A program made the position numbers and the translations under genes. The notes below the pieces were generated by a model. The model saw only the letters and a list, made by a program, of their open reading frames with translations, was not told the DNA's origin and searched no databases. Positions 52,983 to 61,017 of a DNA stretch of 64,000 nt are shown here, piece by piece. Where the stretch lies: NCBI RefSeq assembly GCF_002086795.1, contig NZ_MVIM01000006.1:186001-250000 (forward strand). Direction: 5' to 3'. The DNA is from Mycolicibacterium tusciae (lineage in GTDB: Bacteria > Actinomycetota > Actinomycetes > Mycobacteriales > Mycobacteriaceae). Positions within the stretch are counted from its first letter, which is position 1; each line of letters opens with the position of its first letter.

Positions 52983-54194
52983 CTAGGCGGAGGCCGTCAC
53001 GTTCGCACCAAGCAGCTCGAGTGCGTTGTCGCGCATGACCTTCCGAGTGTCCTCGTAGCTGAACTCGGGGAACTGCGGGATATCGGCGGTGAAGTTCATC
53101 GGATCGGCCAAACCCTCGCCGTGCGGCCAGTCCGAGCCGAACAGGATCTTGTCGACACCGATCGTCGCGGCGAGTTCCTTGACGTCGTCCTCGTAGTACG
53201 GCGCGATCCAGACGTTGTTCTTCAGCTGTTCCACCGGATCTTCTTTGAAGTGGTACGGCGCCGTGTTGGCGGCCTTCTTGAGCCGTTTGATCAACCGGTA
53301 GACAAAATACGAGCCGTTCTCGATGCTCGCCACCTTGAGCTTCGGGTGCCGGGTGAAGACCTGATGCACGATCATCGAGGCCATCGCGTCGTGGATGGCG
53401 CGGTCGTCGAGCAACACCTGGTCCAACGGATCCTTCTTGCCGAATCCCTCGAAAGTGGCCTTACCGCCCCACAATGCCGCGATCGCGAGATAGCCGCTGT
53501 CGGACAGGTGGAAGATCACCGGAACGCCGGCCTCGGCCAGCCGGGCCCACACTGGATCGTGCAATGGGTCACCCAGTGAGCGTGGCTTGACCCGGCCCGG
53601 GACCGGGGCGGGCCGCACACAGACGTTCTTGGCGCCGCGGGACAGGACGAATTCGACCTCTTCCACAGCCTTGTCCGGATCGGCCAGCGAGATGATCGGC
53701 GCCGACAGGAACCGGTGATCGGGGCGATCGAAGCCCCAGTCTTCGTCCAGCCACAGATTGAACGCGTGCACCGTCGCCATGGTCGCGTCGATATCGTGCT
53801 TGAGGGCTTCTTCCACGCCGCACGCGAAAGTCGGCAGCATGAATACGGTTTCGAGGTTCTGCTTGTCCAGAATCTTCACCCGGGCGTCGCGATTCTGGTA
53901 CTCGGGATGATCCGGCAACCGATCGACCTTCATCAGTGATGCCGGATCAACGCCTTCGGGGATTTCCCCGCGGAACAACAGATCCAGGCAGCCCGGTTCG
54001 ATGATCGGATCAAAGGTCGGATTCGGGATGAAGTGATTGACCACACCTCCCATGACGGCGAACGTGCGCTTGCCCTCGGTCAGCATCTGCACGCCGCGGC
54101 GCTTGAACTCCTTGGGCAGGTGGCGGGTGCACGAGTCGATCGTCTCGTAATAGTGGTTGTCGACGTCGATGGCCATGTAGTCCAGGGTTTTCAC
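52983..54194 (-). CDS. Amidohydrolase family protein (third)
   Basis: 403 residues. It begins MAIDVDNHYYETIDSCTRHL, a variant of the metal strand in this branch, and contains LAEAGVPVIFHLSDSGYLA and DKILFGSDWPHGEGLADPMNF, where Asp is the likely catalytic base. It belongs to the same TIM-barrel branch as the amidohydrolase at 21732-23027 (similar length and C-terminal Asp-Trp-Pro-His motif). Reactions in this branch include decarboxylation and C-C hydrolysis. It overlaps the crotonase gene upstream by ATGA (54191-54194), and its start is separated by 2 bases from the FadD gene below. Confidence 0.82.
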   Translation of the reverse strand: MKTLDYMAIDVDNHYYETIDSCTRHLPKEFKRRGVQMLTEGKRTFAVMGGVVNHFIPNPTFDPIIEPGCLDLLFRGEIPEGVDPASLMKVDRLPDHPEYQNRDARVKILDKQNLETVFMLPTFACGVEEALKHDIDATMATVHAFNLWLDEDWGFDRPDHRFLSAPIISLADPDKAVEEVEFVLSRGAKNVCVRPAPVPGRVKPRSLGDPLHDPVWARLAEAGVPVIFHLSDSGYLAIAALWGGKATFEGFGKKDPLDQVLLDDRAIHDAMASMIVHQVFTRHPKLKVASIENGSYFVYRLIKRLKKAANTAPYHFKEDPVEQLKNNVWIAPYYEDDVKELAATIGVDKILFGSDWPHGEGLADPMNFTADIPQFPEFSYEDTRKVMRDNALELLGANVTASA

Positions 54195-55072
54195 GATTCC
54201 TGTCCTTTCGAAGATCCTTGGGCTGGTCCTTGGGCCGGCGGAAAGTTGGGCTGACGCTTCTCGAAGAAGCTGGTGATGCCTTCGATGAAGTCGGGTCGCT
54301 GCATGGATTCGTGCATCAGCTTTTCGGCAATGTCACTGGCATCGAAGACATCGCGCATGGTGTCTGCGTACACCTGTCGCTTGATCACCGCCAGTGAGCT
54401 CGGCGCGCAGTTGGCGGCGATGTCCTCGGCGTAGGCGATCGCACGCGGCAGCAGCTCGTCGGGTGCCACGACCTCTTTGACCAGACCCAGTCGCTGCGCT
54501 TCGTCGGCAAGAAAAACCCGGCCCGACAGCAGCAGGTCGAGCGCGACACCCTGGCCGACGATGCGCGGCAGGATCCAGGAGATCCCGTACTCCGCGATCA
54601 GACCCCGTCGGGCGAAGGACGTGGTGAATTTCGCACCGTCTGCAGCAAACCGCACGTCGCACATCAATGCCATCGTCATACCCATGCCTGCGCAGGCGCC
54701 GTTGATTGCCGCGATGATCGGCTTGCGCATCGTGGTCGTGAAGTGAGGGTGACGTGCACCGACCAACTTGCCGACGTCGGTGTCCGCTGCGGCGTCGACG
54801 GTGGCGGCGCTGATCGAGTTGAGATCACCCATGTCCGCGCCTGCGCAGAAGGCGCGGCCCTGGCCGGTGACGACGATGGCACGAACATCAGGATCGGCCT
54901 CGGCGTCGTCGAGACGGAGGTAGAACGTCGTGGCCAGGCCGCCACCCCAGCCGTTCATTCGCTCTGGCCGGTTGAGCGTCAGGACCGCGACGCCGGTGTC
55001 GAGGACCTCGTAAAGCACCGGTTCGCTCTGGTCGGAGACGACGGGGTCAGCGATGCGGTCTCCAACGCTCAC
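54191..55072 (-). CDS. Crotonase-family enoyl-CoA hydratase/isomerase (first)
   Basis: 293 residues. Crotonase core: CAGADMGDLNS for the oxyanion loop and AAINGACAGMGMTMALMCDVR. In place of the two catalytic Glu of standard hydratases it has Thr in GMGMTMAL and Phe in TSFARRG, but keeps a Glu in GLIAEYGISWILPRIVG, a pattern seen in mycobacterial EchA proteins with a Gly-Ile-Ser motif. So isomerase, C-C hydrolase or unusual hydratase activity is more likely than standard hydration. It begins the seven-gene run down to 47278 and has a degenerate TACTGTAA box 43 bases upstream. Confidence 0.82.
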   Translation of the reverse strand: MSVGDRIADPVVSDQSEPVLYEVLDTGVAVLTLNRPERMNGWGGGLATTFYLRLDDAEADPDVRAIVVTGQGRAFCAGADMGDLNSISAATVDAAADTDVGKLVGARHPHFTTTMRKPIIAAINGACAGMGMTMALMCDVRFAADGAKFTTSFARRGLIAEYGISWILPRIVGQGVALDLLLSGRVFLADEAQRLGLVKEVVAPDELLPRAIAYAEDIAANCAPSSLAVIKRQVYADTMRDVFDASDIAEKLMHESMQRPDFIEGITSFFEKRQPNFPPAQGPAQGSSKGQES

Positions 55073-55114
55073 CCGTCAGCCCTCCTCAGGCGTGTCGAAC
55101 TGGATGTTTGCACT

Positions 55115-55133
55115 TACTGTACACCTATCGGTA
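55115..55133. promoter_or_regulatory. TACTGTAA-N3-TTACAGTA box, site 8 (degenerate)
   Basis: TACTGTAC-ACC-TATCGGTA matches 12 of 16, with 7 of 8 in the left half. It lies 42 bases upstream of the crotonase start at 55072, the first gene of a seven-gene run. Confidence 0.45.
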
Positions 55134-55166
55134 GCACCTTCCGCAACAGGTTCACGGAAGACAATC

Positions 55167-56174
55167 TCAGCCGCCGACCAGCCCAAACCGCTGATATGCC
55201 GAGTCGATCCGGGCCTTGGCATCCGCTGGCAGAACGGCCTGCGGCGGCCGCGAGTGGGGATACGACCCGATGGGCAGCCCAAGGACTGACGCGGCGTACT
55301 TGAACGCCCCGCCCCAGTGCGTGAAGTAGTCCGGTCGCCCCGGATAGCACGTAAAGCACCCACCGATGTCGACGGTGAACTGGTCGATACCCGACTTCTC
55401 CGCGTAGTCGATCGCCTCGGACAGCTTGTCGCTCCACACGAGTTCCCAGTATTCGGAGAACACCCGATGTTGCGGGGTTTCGTAGAGATAACCGGACGTG
55501 CCCAGTTGAGCGGGCCCGACGATCCCGGCCCGTAGCCAGCCGGCGCGGTAGACCATAGTTTCGCATTCCCAGATCGTCAGGTCGGGAGCGAGGTTGTGTA
55601 GCTGCCGGCTGGCCGTGGGCCGGAAGGCGCCTTCCTTGGTCGCGCACACCGCCGGGATCTCGTCGTAGATCCGCGCACCCTCAGCAGGTGTCAGCACGTA
55701 TCCCGACGACGGCGAGTTGAACATGCCCAGCGCGATGTCACTGCGGTCGGCGATGTACCGGAAGAAATTCAGCACTCCCTCGCCGCCATGCGCCTCCATC
55801 ATCGGCGTCTGGATGTAGACGATGTCGGCCCCGGACTGCTGGGCGTGCAGCGTCAGGTCCAGACAGTCCTTCGCCGATGTGGCAGCGGTGCATGCCTGCA
55901 CGACGACATCGGGATTAGCCGCCCGCCCCTCCTCGATCGCCACCTCCAGCAAGCGTTTTCGCTCATCGGACGTCAACGACCAGAACTCCGCGATACCGCT
56001 GGTGCACCACAGCATCGGGTGGCCCAGCTCGCCGACGCAGTGACGAACCAGTGTTCGGTAGGCGTCCCAGTCGATGTCGTCGCCGTCCTCGCCGCAGAAC
56101 GGCGTGTAAAGGGAGTTGCCGATACCCCGCAGATTGCCGCGGGCCCATTCACGCGCCTCTTTGGCCGTCGCCAT
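55167..56174 (-). CDS. Dihydrodipicolinate synthase/aldolase-family lyase
   Basis: 335 residues, class I aldolase barrel of the DapA/NanA family. The Schiff-base Lys is Lys180 (AVCATKEGAFR); the GLGHPML-like segment WCTSGIAEFWSLTSDERKR and GVVGPAQLGTSG-like loops follow. At the position of the catalytic Tyr in DapA (YN motif) there is Phe (MFNSPSSG). The extra C-terminal part and the length fit the hydratase-aldolases of aromatic degradation (NahE, PhdG, PhdJ types, about 330 residues) as well as DapA, so cleavage of a pyruvyl side chain is possible. It starts 9 bases after the SDR remnant's stop. Confidence 0.75.
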   Translation of the reverse strand: MATAKEAREWARGNLRGIGNSLYTPFCGEDGDDIDWDAYRTLVRHCVGELGHPMLWCTSGIAEFWSLTSDERKRLLEVAIEEGRAANPDVVVQACTAATSAKDCLDLTLHAQQSGADIVYIQTPMMEAHGGEGVLNFFRYIADRSDIALGMFNSPSSGYVLTPAEGARIYDEIPAVCATKEGAFRPTASRQLHNLAPDLTIWECETMVYRAGWLRAGIVGPAQLGTSGYLYETPQHRVFSEYWELVWSDKLSEAIDYAEKSGIDQFTVDIGGCFTCYPGRPDYFTHWGGAFKYAASVLGLPIGSYPHSRPPQAVLPADAKARIDSAYQRFGLVGG

Positions 56175-56183
56175 GCTGCCTCC

Positions 56184-56378
56184 TCAGGTGAAGTCGCTGC
56201 CTCCGTCGACATTGACATTGGCACCGGTCATGTACGAGTTTCGCCGCGAGGCGAGAAGCGCTACGACGGGACCGATTTCGTCGGGACTCCCCCGCTCGGT
56301 CAAATCCGTTGCAGCGGCGTGGATTACCTGCTGCGTCCTGCCGACGACTGCGGCCGAATCGGCCAACCCGAGATCCAT
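56184..56378 (-). pseudogene. Internally deleted SDR remnant (64 codons)
   Basis: A 64-residue frame from ATG 56378 to TGA. It starts MDLGLADSAAVVGR, the usual beginning of a mycobacterial SDR before its GxxxGxG loop, then runs directly into an SDR C-terminus: TERGSPDEIGPVVALLAS and YMTGANVNVDGGSDF (two pieces). The middle, about 190 residues including the cofactor loop and catalytic YxxxK, is absent, and the join keeps the frame. It cannot be an active SDR. Located between the crotonase gene (stop 56392) and the lyase gene (start 56174), all minus strand, where the parent gene presumably served the same operon. Confidence 0.7.
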
Positions 56379-56391
56379 GTCGTGCGCGCCG

Positions 56392-57153
56392 TCAGGTGCC
56401 GGTCCAGTTGGGTGTGCGCTTCTCCGCAAACGCGATAGCCCCTTCTTTCGCGTCGTTCGACGCGAAGATCGGAACGATGTAGTCGCGTTGCTTCTTCCAC
56501 ATCTCGTCCTCGCTCCAGCCGACGGACTTGACGAAGACCTCCTTGGTGGTGGCGACCGCCAGCGGACCGTTGGCCGTGATCTGTTCGGCCAATTCGATTG
56601 CGCCGGCGAGCGCATCGCCCGGTTCGGTCAGCACGTTGACGAACCCCCACCCTTCTGCCTGCTCGGCGGTGAAGCTCTCACCGGTGAGCGCCAACTGAAG
56701 TGCCTTCTGGTACGGGATCCGCTTGTGTAGGCGTAGCAGTCCGCCACCGGCAGCCACGAGGCCGCGCTTGACCTCGGGGATGCCGAACTTAGCCGTCCTC
56801 GATGCGACCACCAGATCGGTGGCGAGCACCACTTCGGTGCCACCGGCCAGCGCGTAGCCTTCGACAGCCGAAATCAGCGGTTTGCGCGGCGGCCGCTCGG
56901 TGAAGCCGATGCCGCGACCGGGAATCGCGACCATCTCACCTGCGGCGAAGGCCTTCAGATCCATGCCCGAACAGAAGTTGCCGCCCGCCCCGGTCAACAC
57001 GGCGACCGACAGATCCTTGTCCGCGTCGAGTTCGTCGACCGCGTCGGCCAGGCCCTGACTGACGGCGAGATTCACCGCATTTCGCGCTTCCGGTCGATTG
57101 ATCGTGATGACGAGAATGCGTCCCCGGCGCTCCGTCAGGATTTCGTCCGACAC
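56392..57153 (-). CDS. Enoyl-CoA hydratase (second crotonase, canonical active site)
   Basis: 253 residues from GTG 57153 with an AAAGGCGAAGGG stretch before it. It has both catalytic glutamates of standard hydratases: one in GYALAGGTEVVLATDLV, the other in GIPEVKRGLVAAGGG. The substrate loop is CSGMDLKAF. It hydrates a trans-2-enoyl-CoA. Its start is 33 bases from TACTGTAA site 9, and it is divergent from the TetR gene at 57331. The only crotonase in the window with both expected glutamates. Confidence 0.9.
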   Translation of the reverse strand: MSDEILTERRGRILVITINRPEARNAVNLAVSQGLADAVDELDADKDLSVAVLTGAGGNFCSGMDLKAFAAGEMVAIPGRGIGFTERPPRKPLISAVEGYALAGGTEVVLATDLVVASRTAKFGIPEVKRGLVAAGGGLLRLHKRIPYQKALQLALTGESFTAEQAEGWGFVNVLTEPGDALAGAIELAEQITANGPLAVATTKEVFVKSVGWSEDEMWKKQRDYIVPIFASNDAKEGAIAFAEKRTPNWTGT

Positions 57154-57185
57154 CCTTCGCCTTTCGCTGCCACGCTGGAAACACT

Positions 57186-57204
57186 TACTATAGGGCTTAC
57201 AGTA
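57186..57204. promoter_or_regulatory. TACTGTAA-N3-TTACAGTA box, site 9
   Basis: TACTATAG-GGC-TTACAGTA, 14 of 16, with perfect right half and one more matched pair (T/A) outside. It lies between the crotonase start (57153, minus) and the TetR start (57331, plus). Confidence 0.62.
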
Positions 57205-57330
57205 AAGAAGCGGAACGGTGGAACGGTACGGTTGACGGCAAGGGCGGAGGGCCGACACACCTGCGTAGACGCAGATCAGAGGGCAATTGCCGGTACATTC
57301 AGTCCACCAGTCGAAATGGAGGTGCCGTTC

Positions 57331-58053
57331 GTGGCAAGGCAGGCGACCGCCGAGAAGCGTCCACGGCGCGAGCGCGGGTCGATCAATCCGGACGACATCA
57401 TCAAGGGTGCGTTCGAACTCGCCGAGGAAGTGGGCATCGACAACCTGTCCATGCCGCTGCTCGGTAAGCACCTCGGGGTCGGCGTGACCAGCATCTACTG
57501 GTACTTCCGCAAGAAGGACGACCTACTCAACGCGATGACCGACCGGGCGCTACGCCAATATGTCTTCGCCACGCCGTACGTCGAGGCGAAGGACTGGCGC
57601 GAAACACTGCGTAATCACGCCCGCTCGATGCGAAAGACGTTCCTGGGCAACCCGATTCTCAGCGATCTGATCCTCATCCGATCCGCCCTGAGCCCGCGTA
57701 CTGCACGGCTCGGCGTGCAGGAGGTCGAGAAGGCGATCGCCAGCCTGACGGAGGCGGGCCTGTCGGCCGATGACGCCTTCGATACGTATTCCGCGGTGTC
57801 GGTGCACGTCCGCGGTTCGGTGGTGCTGCAGCGCCTGCGCGAGAAGAACCGCGCGGCGGATGACGGTCCCGCCGATATCGACGAGGCCATGGCGATCGAC
57901 AGCGAATCCACACCGCTGCTTGCGCTGGTCACCGAAAAGGGCCACCACCTCGGCGCGGCCGACGAGAAGAACTTCGAGTTCGGTCTCGAATGCATCCTCG
58001 ACCACGCCGGTCGGCTGATCGACGAGGCCAAGAAGCCCGCGCGCAAACGCTAG
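57331..58053 (+). CDS. TetR-family regulator, predicted TACTGTAA-box reader (copy B)
   Basis: 240 residues from GTG 57331, preceded seven bases upstream by GGAGGT; in-frame ATG 57316 and TTG 57232 are alternatives. With this start, residues 1-70 align position by position with the TetR at 39435: MPLLGKHLGVGVTSIYWYFR against MPVLAKHLDVGVTSIYWYFR. The C-terminal domain is longer by about 27 residues (an insertion near 185-200 containing RLREKNRAADDGPAD). It probably senses an acyl-CoA or related ligand. It is divergent from the crotonase at 57153 and convergent with the thiolase gene, with the hairpin repeat between. Confidence 0.88.
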   Translation: MARQATAEKRPRRERGSINPDDIIKGAFELAEEVGIDNLSMPLLGKHLGVGVTSIYWYFRKKDDLLNAMTDRALRQYVFATPYVEAKDWRETLRNHARSMRKTFLGNPILSDLILIRSALSPRTARLGVQEVEKAIASLTEAGLSADDAFDTYSAVSVHVRGSVVLQRLREKNRAADDGPADIDEAMAIDSESTPLLALVTEKGHHLGAADEKNFEFGLECILDHAGRLIDEAKKPARKR

Positions 58054-58059
58054 CGATTT

Positions 58060-58112
58060 GCGATTTCGGTGCGCGTACGGTCGCTCAGCGAACGTTTGCG
58101 CACCGAAATCGC
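58060..58112. repeat. Dispersed intergenic hairpin repeat, copy 3
   Basis: GCGATTTCGGTGCGC (58060-58074) and GCGCACCGAAATCGC (58098-58112) form a perfect 15-bp stem. The 23-nt loop holds TCGCTCAGCG, which itself can form a small TCGC/GCGA hairpin. It lies in the 65-base gap between the convergent TetR and thiolase genes, starting 6 bases after the TetR stop. Confidence 0.87.
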
Positions 58113-58118
58113 AAGGGG

Positions 58119-59294
58119 TTACACCTCGACGATGACCGCGCCGCCCTGGCCGCCGCCTGCGCACATTGCGGCCATACCGATGCCACCGCCACGCCGCTGC
58201 AGTTCGTAGACGAGCGTCGTCACCATCCGCGCACCGGAGGCGGCGATGGGATGGCCGAGGCTGCAACCGCTTCCGGAGAAGTTGACCAGTTCCTCGTCGA
58301 TGCCGTATTCGCGGCATGCGGCGATCGGCACGGATGCGAACGCCTCGTTGATCTCCCACAGCGTGATGTCCGACGGCTTCAGCCCGGCACGGCCGAGCAC
58401 CTTGCCGATCACCTTCACCGCACCCAAACCGCAGTCGCGCGCGGGGACACCCGCTGCGCCCCAAGCCCTCACGGTGGCCATCACCGACAGGTTGTTGGCC
58501 TCGGCATAGCCGCGCTCGACCAGCGCGACGCCAGCGGCGGCATCGTTGGTGCCGCTGCTGTTGCCCGCGGTGATCGAGAAGCCCTCGATCTCCGGGTGCA
58601 GCACCTTGAGCCCGGCGAGCTTTTCGACGGTGGTGTCGCGACGGGGATGCTCGTCGACGCTGAAGTCGACGACCGATCCGTCGAACTGCTGAATCTTCAT
58701 CGGGATGATCTCGTCACTGAACTTGCCGGCATCCTGCGCGGCGACGGCCCGTTCGTGCGACCGGGCCGCCCAGGCGTCCATCTCCTCACGGGTGATGCCG
58801 ACCGACTGCGCGGTGTTCCAACCCACCGTGATGGACATGTCCTTCGCCGGCGCATCGGGCGTCTCGACGTGTGTGGGGGGCATCCACCGTTCCTCGAACT
58901 TCAGCTCGGGTCCGGGGATCCGCCAGTTGGTCAGCGGGGTCATCGACAGCGATTGAACGCCGCCTGCGATCAGCACGCGCTCCATGCCCGAGCCGATCTG
59001 TGCGGCTGCGTTGCCGATCGCGGTGAGGCTGCCTGCGCAGTGTCGGTTCACCGACTGGCCCGGAACGTGCTGTAGCCCAGTCGCGTCGGCGGCGTAGCGC
59101 GCCAAATCGCCGCCACCGTAATGCGACTCGGCGAAGATGATGTCGTCGATATCCGCGGGATCCACACCCGACCGACGGACCACCTCGGGCAGCACGGTGG
59201 TGATCAGAGTCTCGGGCGGGGTATTGACCAGCGTCCCCTTGAAGGAGCGGCCGATTGCCGTCCTGGCTGCACCGACGATGACGGGTGTGGACAT
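58119..59294 (-). CDS. Acetyl-CoA acetyltransferase (thiolase)
   Basis: 391 residues. Canonical thiolase: nucleophile Cys86 (NRHCAGSLTAIG), GCSLGHPIAASGARMV with the active-site His, and MCAGGGQGGAVIVEV with the second Cys. It splits a 3-oxoacyl-CoA into acetyl-CoA and a shorter acyl-CoA, or condenses the reverse way. FadA5-like, a group that acts on steroid side chains and other bulky substrates. A palindrome at 59320-59339 resembling the predicted GntR operator lies 25 bases upstream. It ends 6 bases after the hairpin repeat, facing the TetR gene. Confidence 0.92.
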   Translation of the reverse strand: MSTPVIVGAARTAIGRSFKGTLVNTPPETLITTVLPEVVRRSGVDPADIDDIIFAESHYGGGDLARYAADATGLQHVPGQSVNRHCAGSLTAIGNAAAQIGSGMERVLIAGGVQSLSMTPLTNWRIPGPELKFEERWMPPTHVETPDAPAKDMSITVGWNTAQSVGITREEMDAWAARSHERAVAAQDAGKFSDEIIPMKIQQFDGSVVDFSVDEHPRRDTTVEKLAGLKVLHPEIEGFSITAGNSSGTNDAAAGVALVERGYAEANNLSVMATVRAWGAAGVPARDCGLGAVKVIGKVLGRAGLKPSDITLWEINEAFASVPIAACREYGIDEELVNFSGSGCSLGHPIAASGARMVTTLVYELQRRGGGIGMAAMCAGGGQGGAVIVEV

Positions 59295-59319
59295 GTTTTC
59301 AACCTCGGGTTTCGGCGTA

Positions 59320-59339
59320 GGTAACTTTACAAAAGTAGC
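59320..59339. promoter_or_regulatory. GntR-type operator candidate, second copy
   Basis: GGTAACTTTACAAAAGTAGC contains the exact palindrome ACTTT-ACA-AAAGT and shares the TAACTT and TAGC ends with the site at 61716-61735. It lies 25 bases upstream of the thiolase ATG. Confidence 0.45.
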
Positions 59340-59372
59340 AGAGAGTGTTGCTTTCCCAATAGGTGAGGGGGC

Positions 59373-60239
59373 TCACTCCGGCTCGGGTACGTGGAAGTGC
59401 TCGTCGCGCAGCCGGAACGCCTCCTTGGTGCCGTGCTGCGCACGGGTCTTGACGAAGTTGAACTCACCGGGCGCGAACTGCAGGTTTGTCCCGTATGCGT
59501 GGAACAGATAGCTGGCCACCTCCTCGCCCTGATAGGCCTGGCTCTGTTCGACGAGGCGGAACGCCTCCTTGGCGATGACGACCCCGTCGGCGGGCATCTT
59601 CGCCGCCTTCTCGGCCCAGTACCGCGCCCGAGCGGTGACCGACGCCGGATCGCAGGTCTCGGTGAACACGCCGAGGTGTTCGACGGCGCCGGCCTCGATG
59701 ATGTCGCCGGTGAGCAGGAGTCGCCGCGCCAGCACGGGGCCGAGGCGGTGGAAGAACATATGCAGGCTGCCCAGCGCGGGACCGAGGAACCGAGTGGCGG
59801 GCATGCCGATTCTTGTGGTGCGACCGATCACGGAGATATCGGTCATCAACGCCATCTCGAAGCCGCCACCGAGGGCGTAGCCGCTGATCTCTCCCACCGT
59901 GACCTTCGGGAAGCCCATCAGGTTGTGATAGAAGCCGAACGACTTGCGGTCGACGGTCAGGCGCCGCCGCTGGCTCGGACGGCGCTTGGCTTCGGGCGCG
60001 TCCTCATCGCCATACCAGCCGTAGGCGTTGTTCATGTCCGCGCCGGTGCTGAACACCCCCTCGGCGCCACGTAACAACACGACGGTCAGATCGTCGTCCT
60101 CGGCCACCTGGTCGAGATATCTGCCGACCGTCTCGCGCATCGCCGCATCGTAGGAGTTGCGCTGGGTCGGGTTGTTGAACGTAATCGTCGCGATGCGCCT
60201 GTCACGGTCGACGTCGAAGATCACCCGGTCGTCGGTCAT
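59373..60239 (-). CDS. Crotonase-family protein (third)
   Basis: 288 residues from ATG 60239, with GAAGGAC before it; ATG 60260 overlaps the GntR gene. It has GVFSTGADMNNAYG and GEISGYALGGGFEMALMTDIS with one catalytic Glu, but the second Glu position has Ala (GMPATRFLGPALG). It may act as isomerase, dehalogenase-like hydrolase or hydratase with altered mechanism. Residues 75-110 form a basic insertion (EAKRRPSQRRRLTVDRKS). The gene ends 78 bases before the thiolase start, so the GntR, crotonase and thiolase genes may form one unit. Confidence 0.83.
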   Translation of the reverse strand: MTDDRVIFDVDRDRRIATITFNNPTQRNSYDAAMRETVGRYLDQVAEDDDLTVVLLRGAEGVFSTGADMNNAYGWYGDEDAPEAKRRPSQRRRLTVDRKSFGFYHNLMGFPKVTVGEISGYALGGGFEMALMTDISVIGRTTRIGMPATRFLGPALGSLHMFFHRLGPVLARRLLLTGDIIEAGAVEHLGVFTETCDPASVTARARYWAEKAAKMPADGVVIAKEAFRLVEQSQAYQGEEVASYLFHAYGTNLQFAPGEFNFVKTRAQHGTKEAFRLRDEHFHVPEPE

Positions 60240-60249
60240 CGGAAGTCCT

Positions 60250-61017
60250 TCACTCTGCATTCGAAATCAATTTGGCCTCAATGGTTTTGTCCGCACCAAC
60301 CGCAAGCGTGTTGCGCCGGGCGACGAACAGATGGTCCTGCGCGAGCTTCACCGCGCGCGCCTCGTTTCCGTCGCGGATCGCGTCCAGCAGCCGCTGGTGA
60401 TCGCGAAGAGCGGCCCGCATGGTCTTGTGCTGCAACGGGTCACCCTCGTCGCTCCACACCGATGACTCGTGGGCCGACCAGATCAGCTCCAATGAGCCGA
60501 TCAACAGAATCATCGGCTCGTTGCCACATCGCGACACCAGCGCCTCATGGAATCGGCGCGCGTTCGGGACATAGCGCGACAGGTTGTCGAATTGCTCTGT
60601 CTGCGTTTTAATCTCCGCCTCCAGATACGGGACGACCTCCGTCATGCGATCTTCACGGGCGGCACACAAACCCGCGCAGATCGGCTCGATATGCATCAAT
60701 GCACCGCTCACGTCGGCAGGTGTGGCCGATCGTGTCTGTAACACCATGCTGATCATGTGCGCCGTGCGCTCGGCCGAGGGCGGATGAACGACGGCGCCGC
60801 CCATGTTTCCGCGTCGCACGGAGATCAACCCGTCGGTCTCCAGGATGTGAATGGCCTCGCGCAGCGCAGGCGGGCTGACGCCGAACTCCGCGAGCAGAGT
60901 GTCCTGCGACGGGAGTACGTCGCCTTCTTTGATGCGCCCGGACAGGATCTCGTCGCGCAGTCGCGATGCGACGATCTCGGCGACCCGCGGCTGACGAATC
61001 CGCTGCACGCTGGTCAT
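60250..61017 (-). CDS. GntR-family regulator, FadR/FCD subfamily
   Basis: 255 residues from ATG 61017, overlapping the thioesterase stop (ATGA). The winged helix is VAEIVASRLRDEILSGRIKEGDVLPSQDTLLAEFGVSPPALREAIHILETDGL (described by position: residues about 13-65), with SPPALREAI as the recognition helix and the wing RRGNMGGAVV. The C-terminal FCD domain binds acyl-type ligands in relatives. Members bind TTGTACAA-like palindromes; one lies at 61716-61735, upstream of the thioesterase gene, so repression of this operon and relief by an acyl-CoA is likely. Confidence 0.86.
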   Translation of the reverse strand: MTSVQRIRQPRVAEIVASRLRDEILSGRIKEGDVLPSQDTLLAEFGVSPPALREAIHILETDGLISVRRGNMGGAVVHPPSAERTAHMISMVLQTRSATPADVSGALMHIEPICAGLCAAREDRMTEVVPYLEAEIKTQTEQFDNLSRYVPNARRFHEALVSRCGNEPMILLIGSLELIWSAHESSVWSDEGDPLQHKTMRAALRDHQRLLDAIRDGNEARAVKLAQDHLFVARRNTLAVGADKTIEAKLISNAE

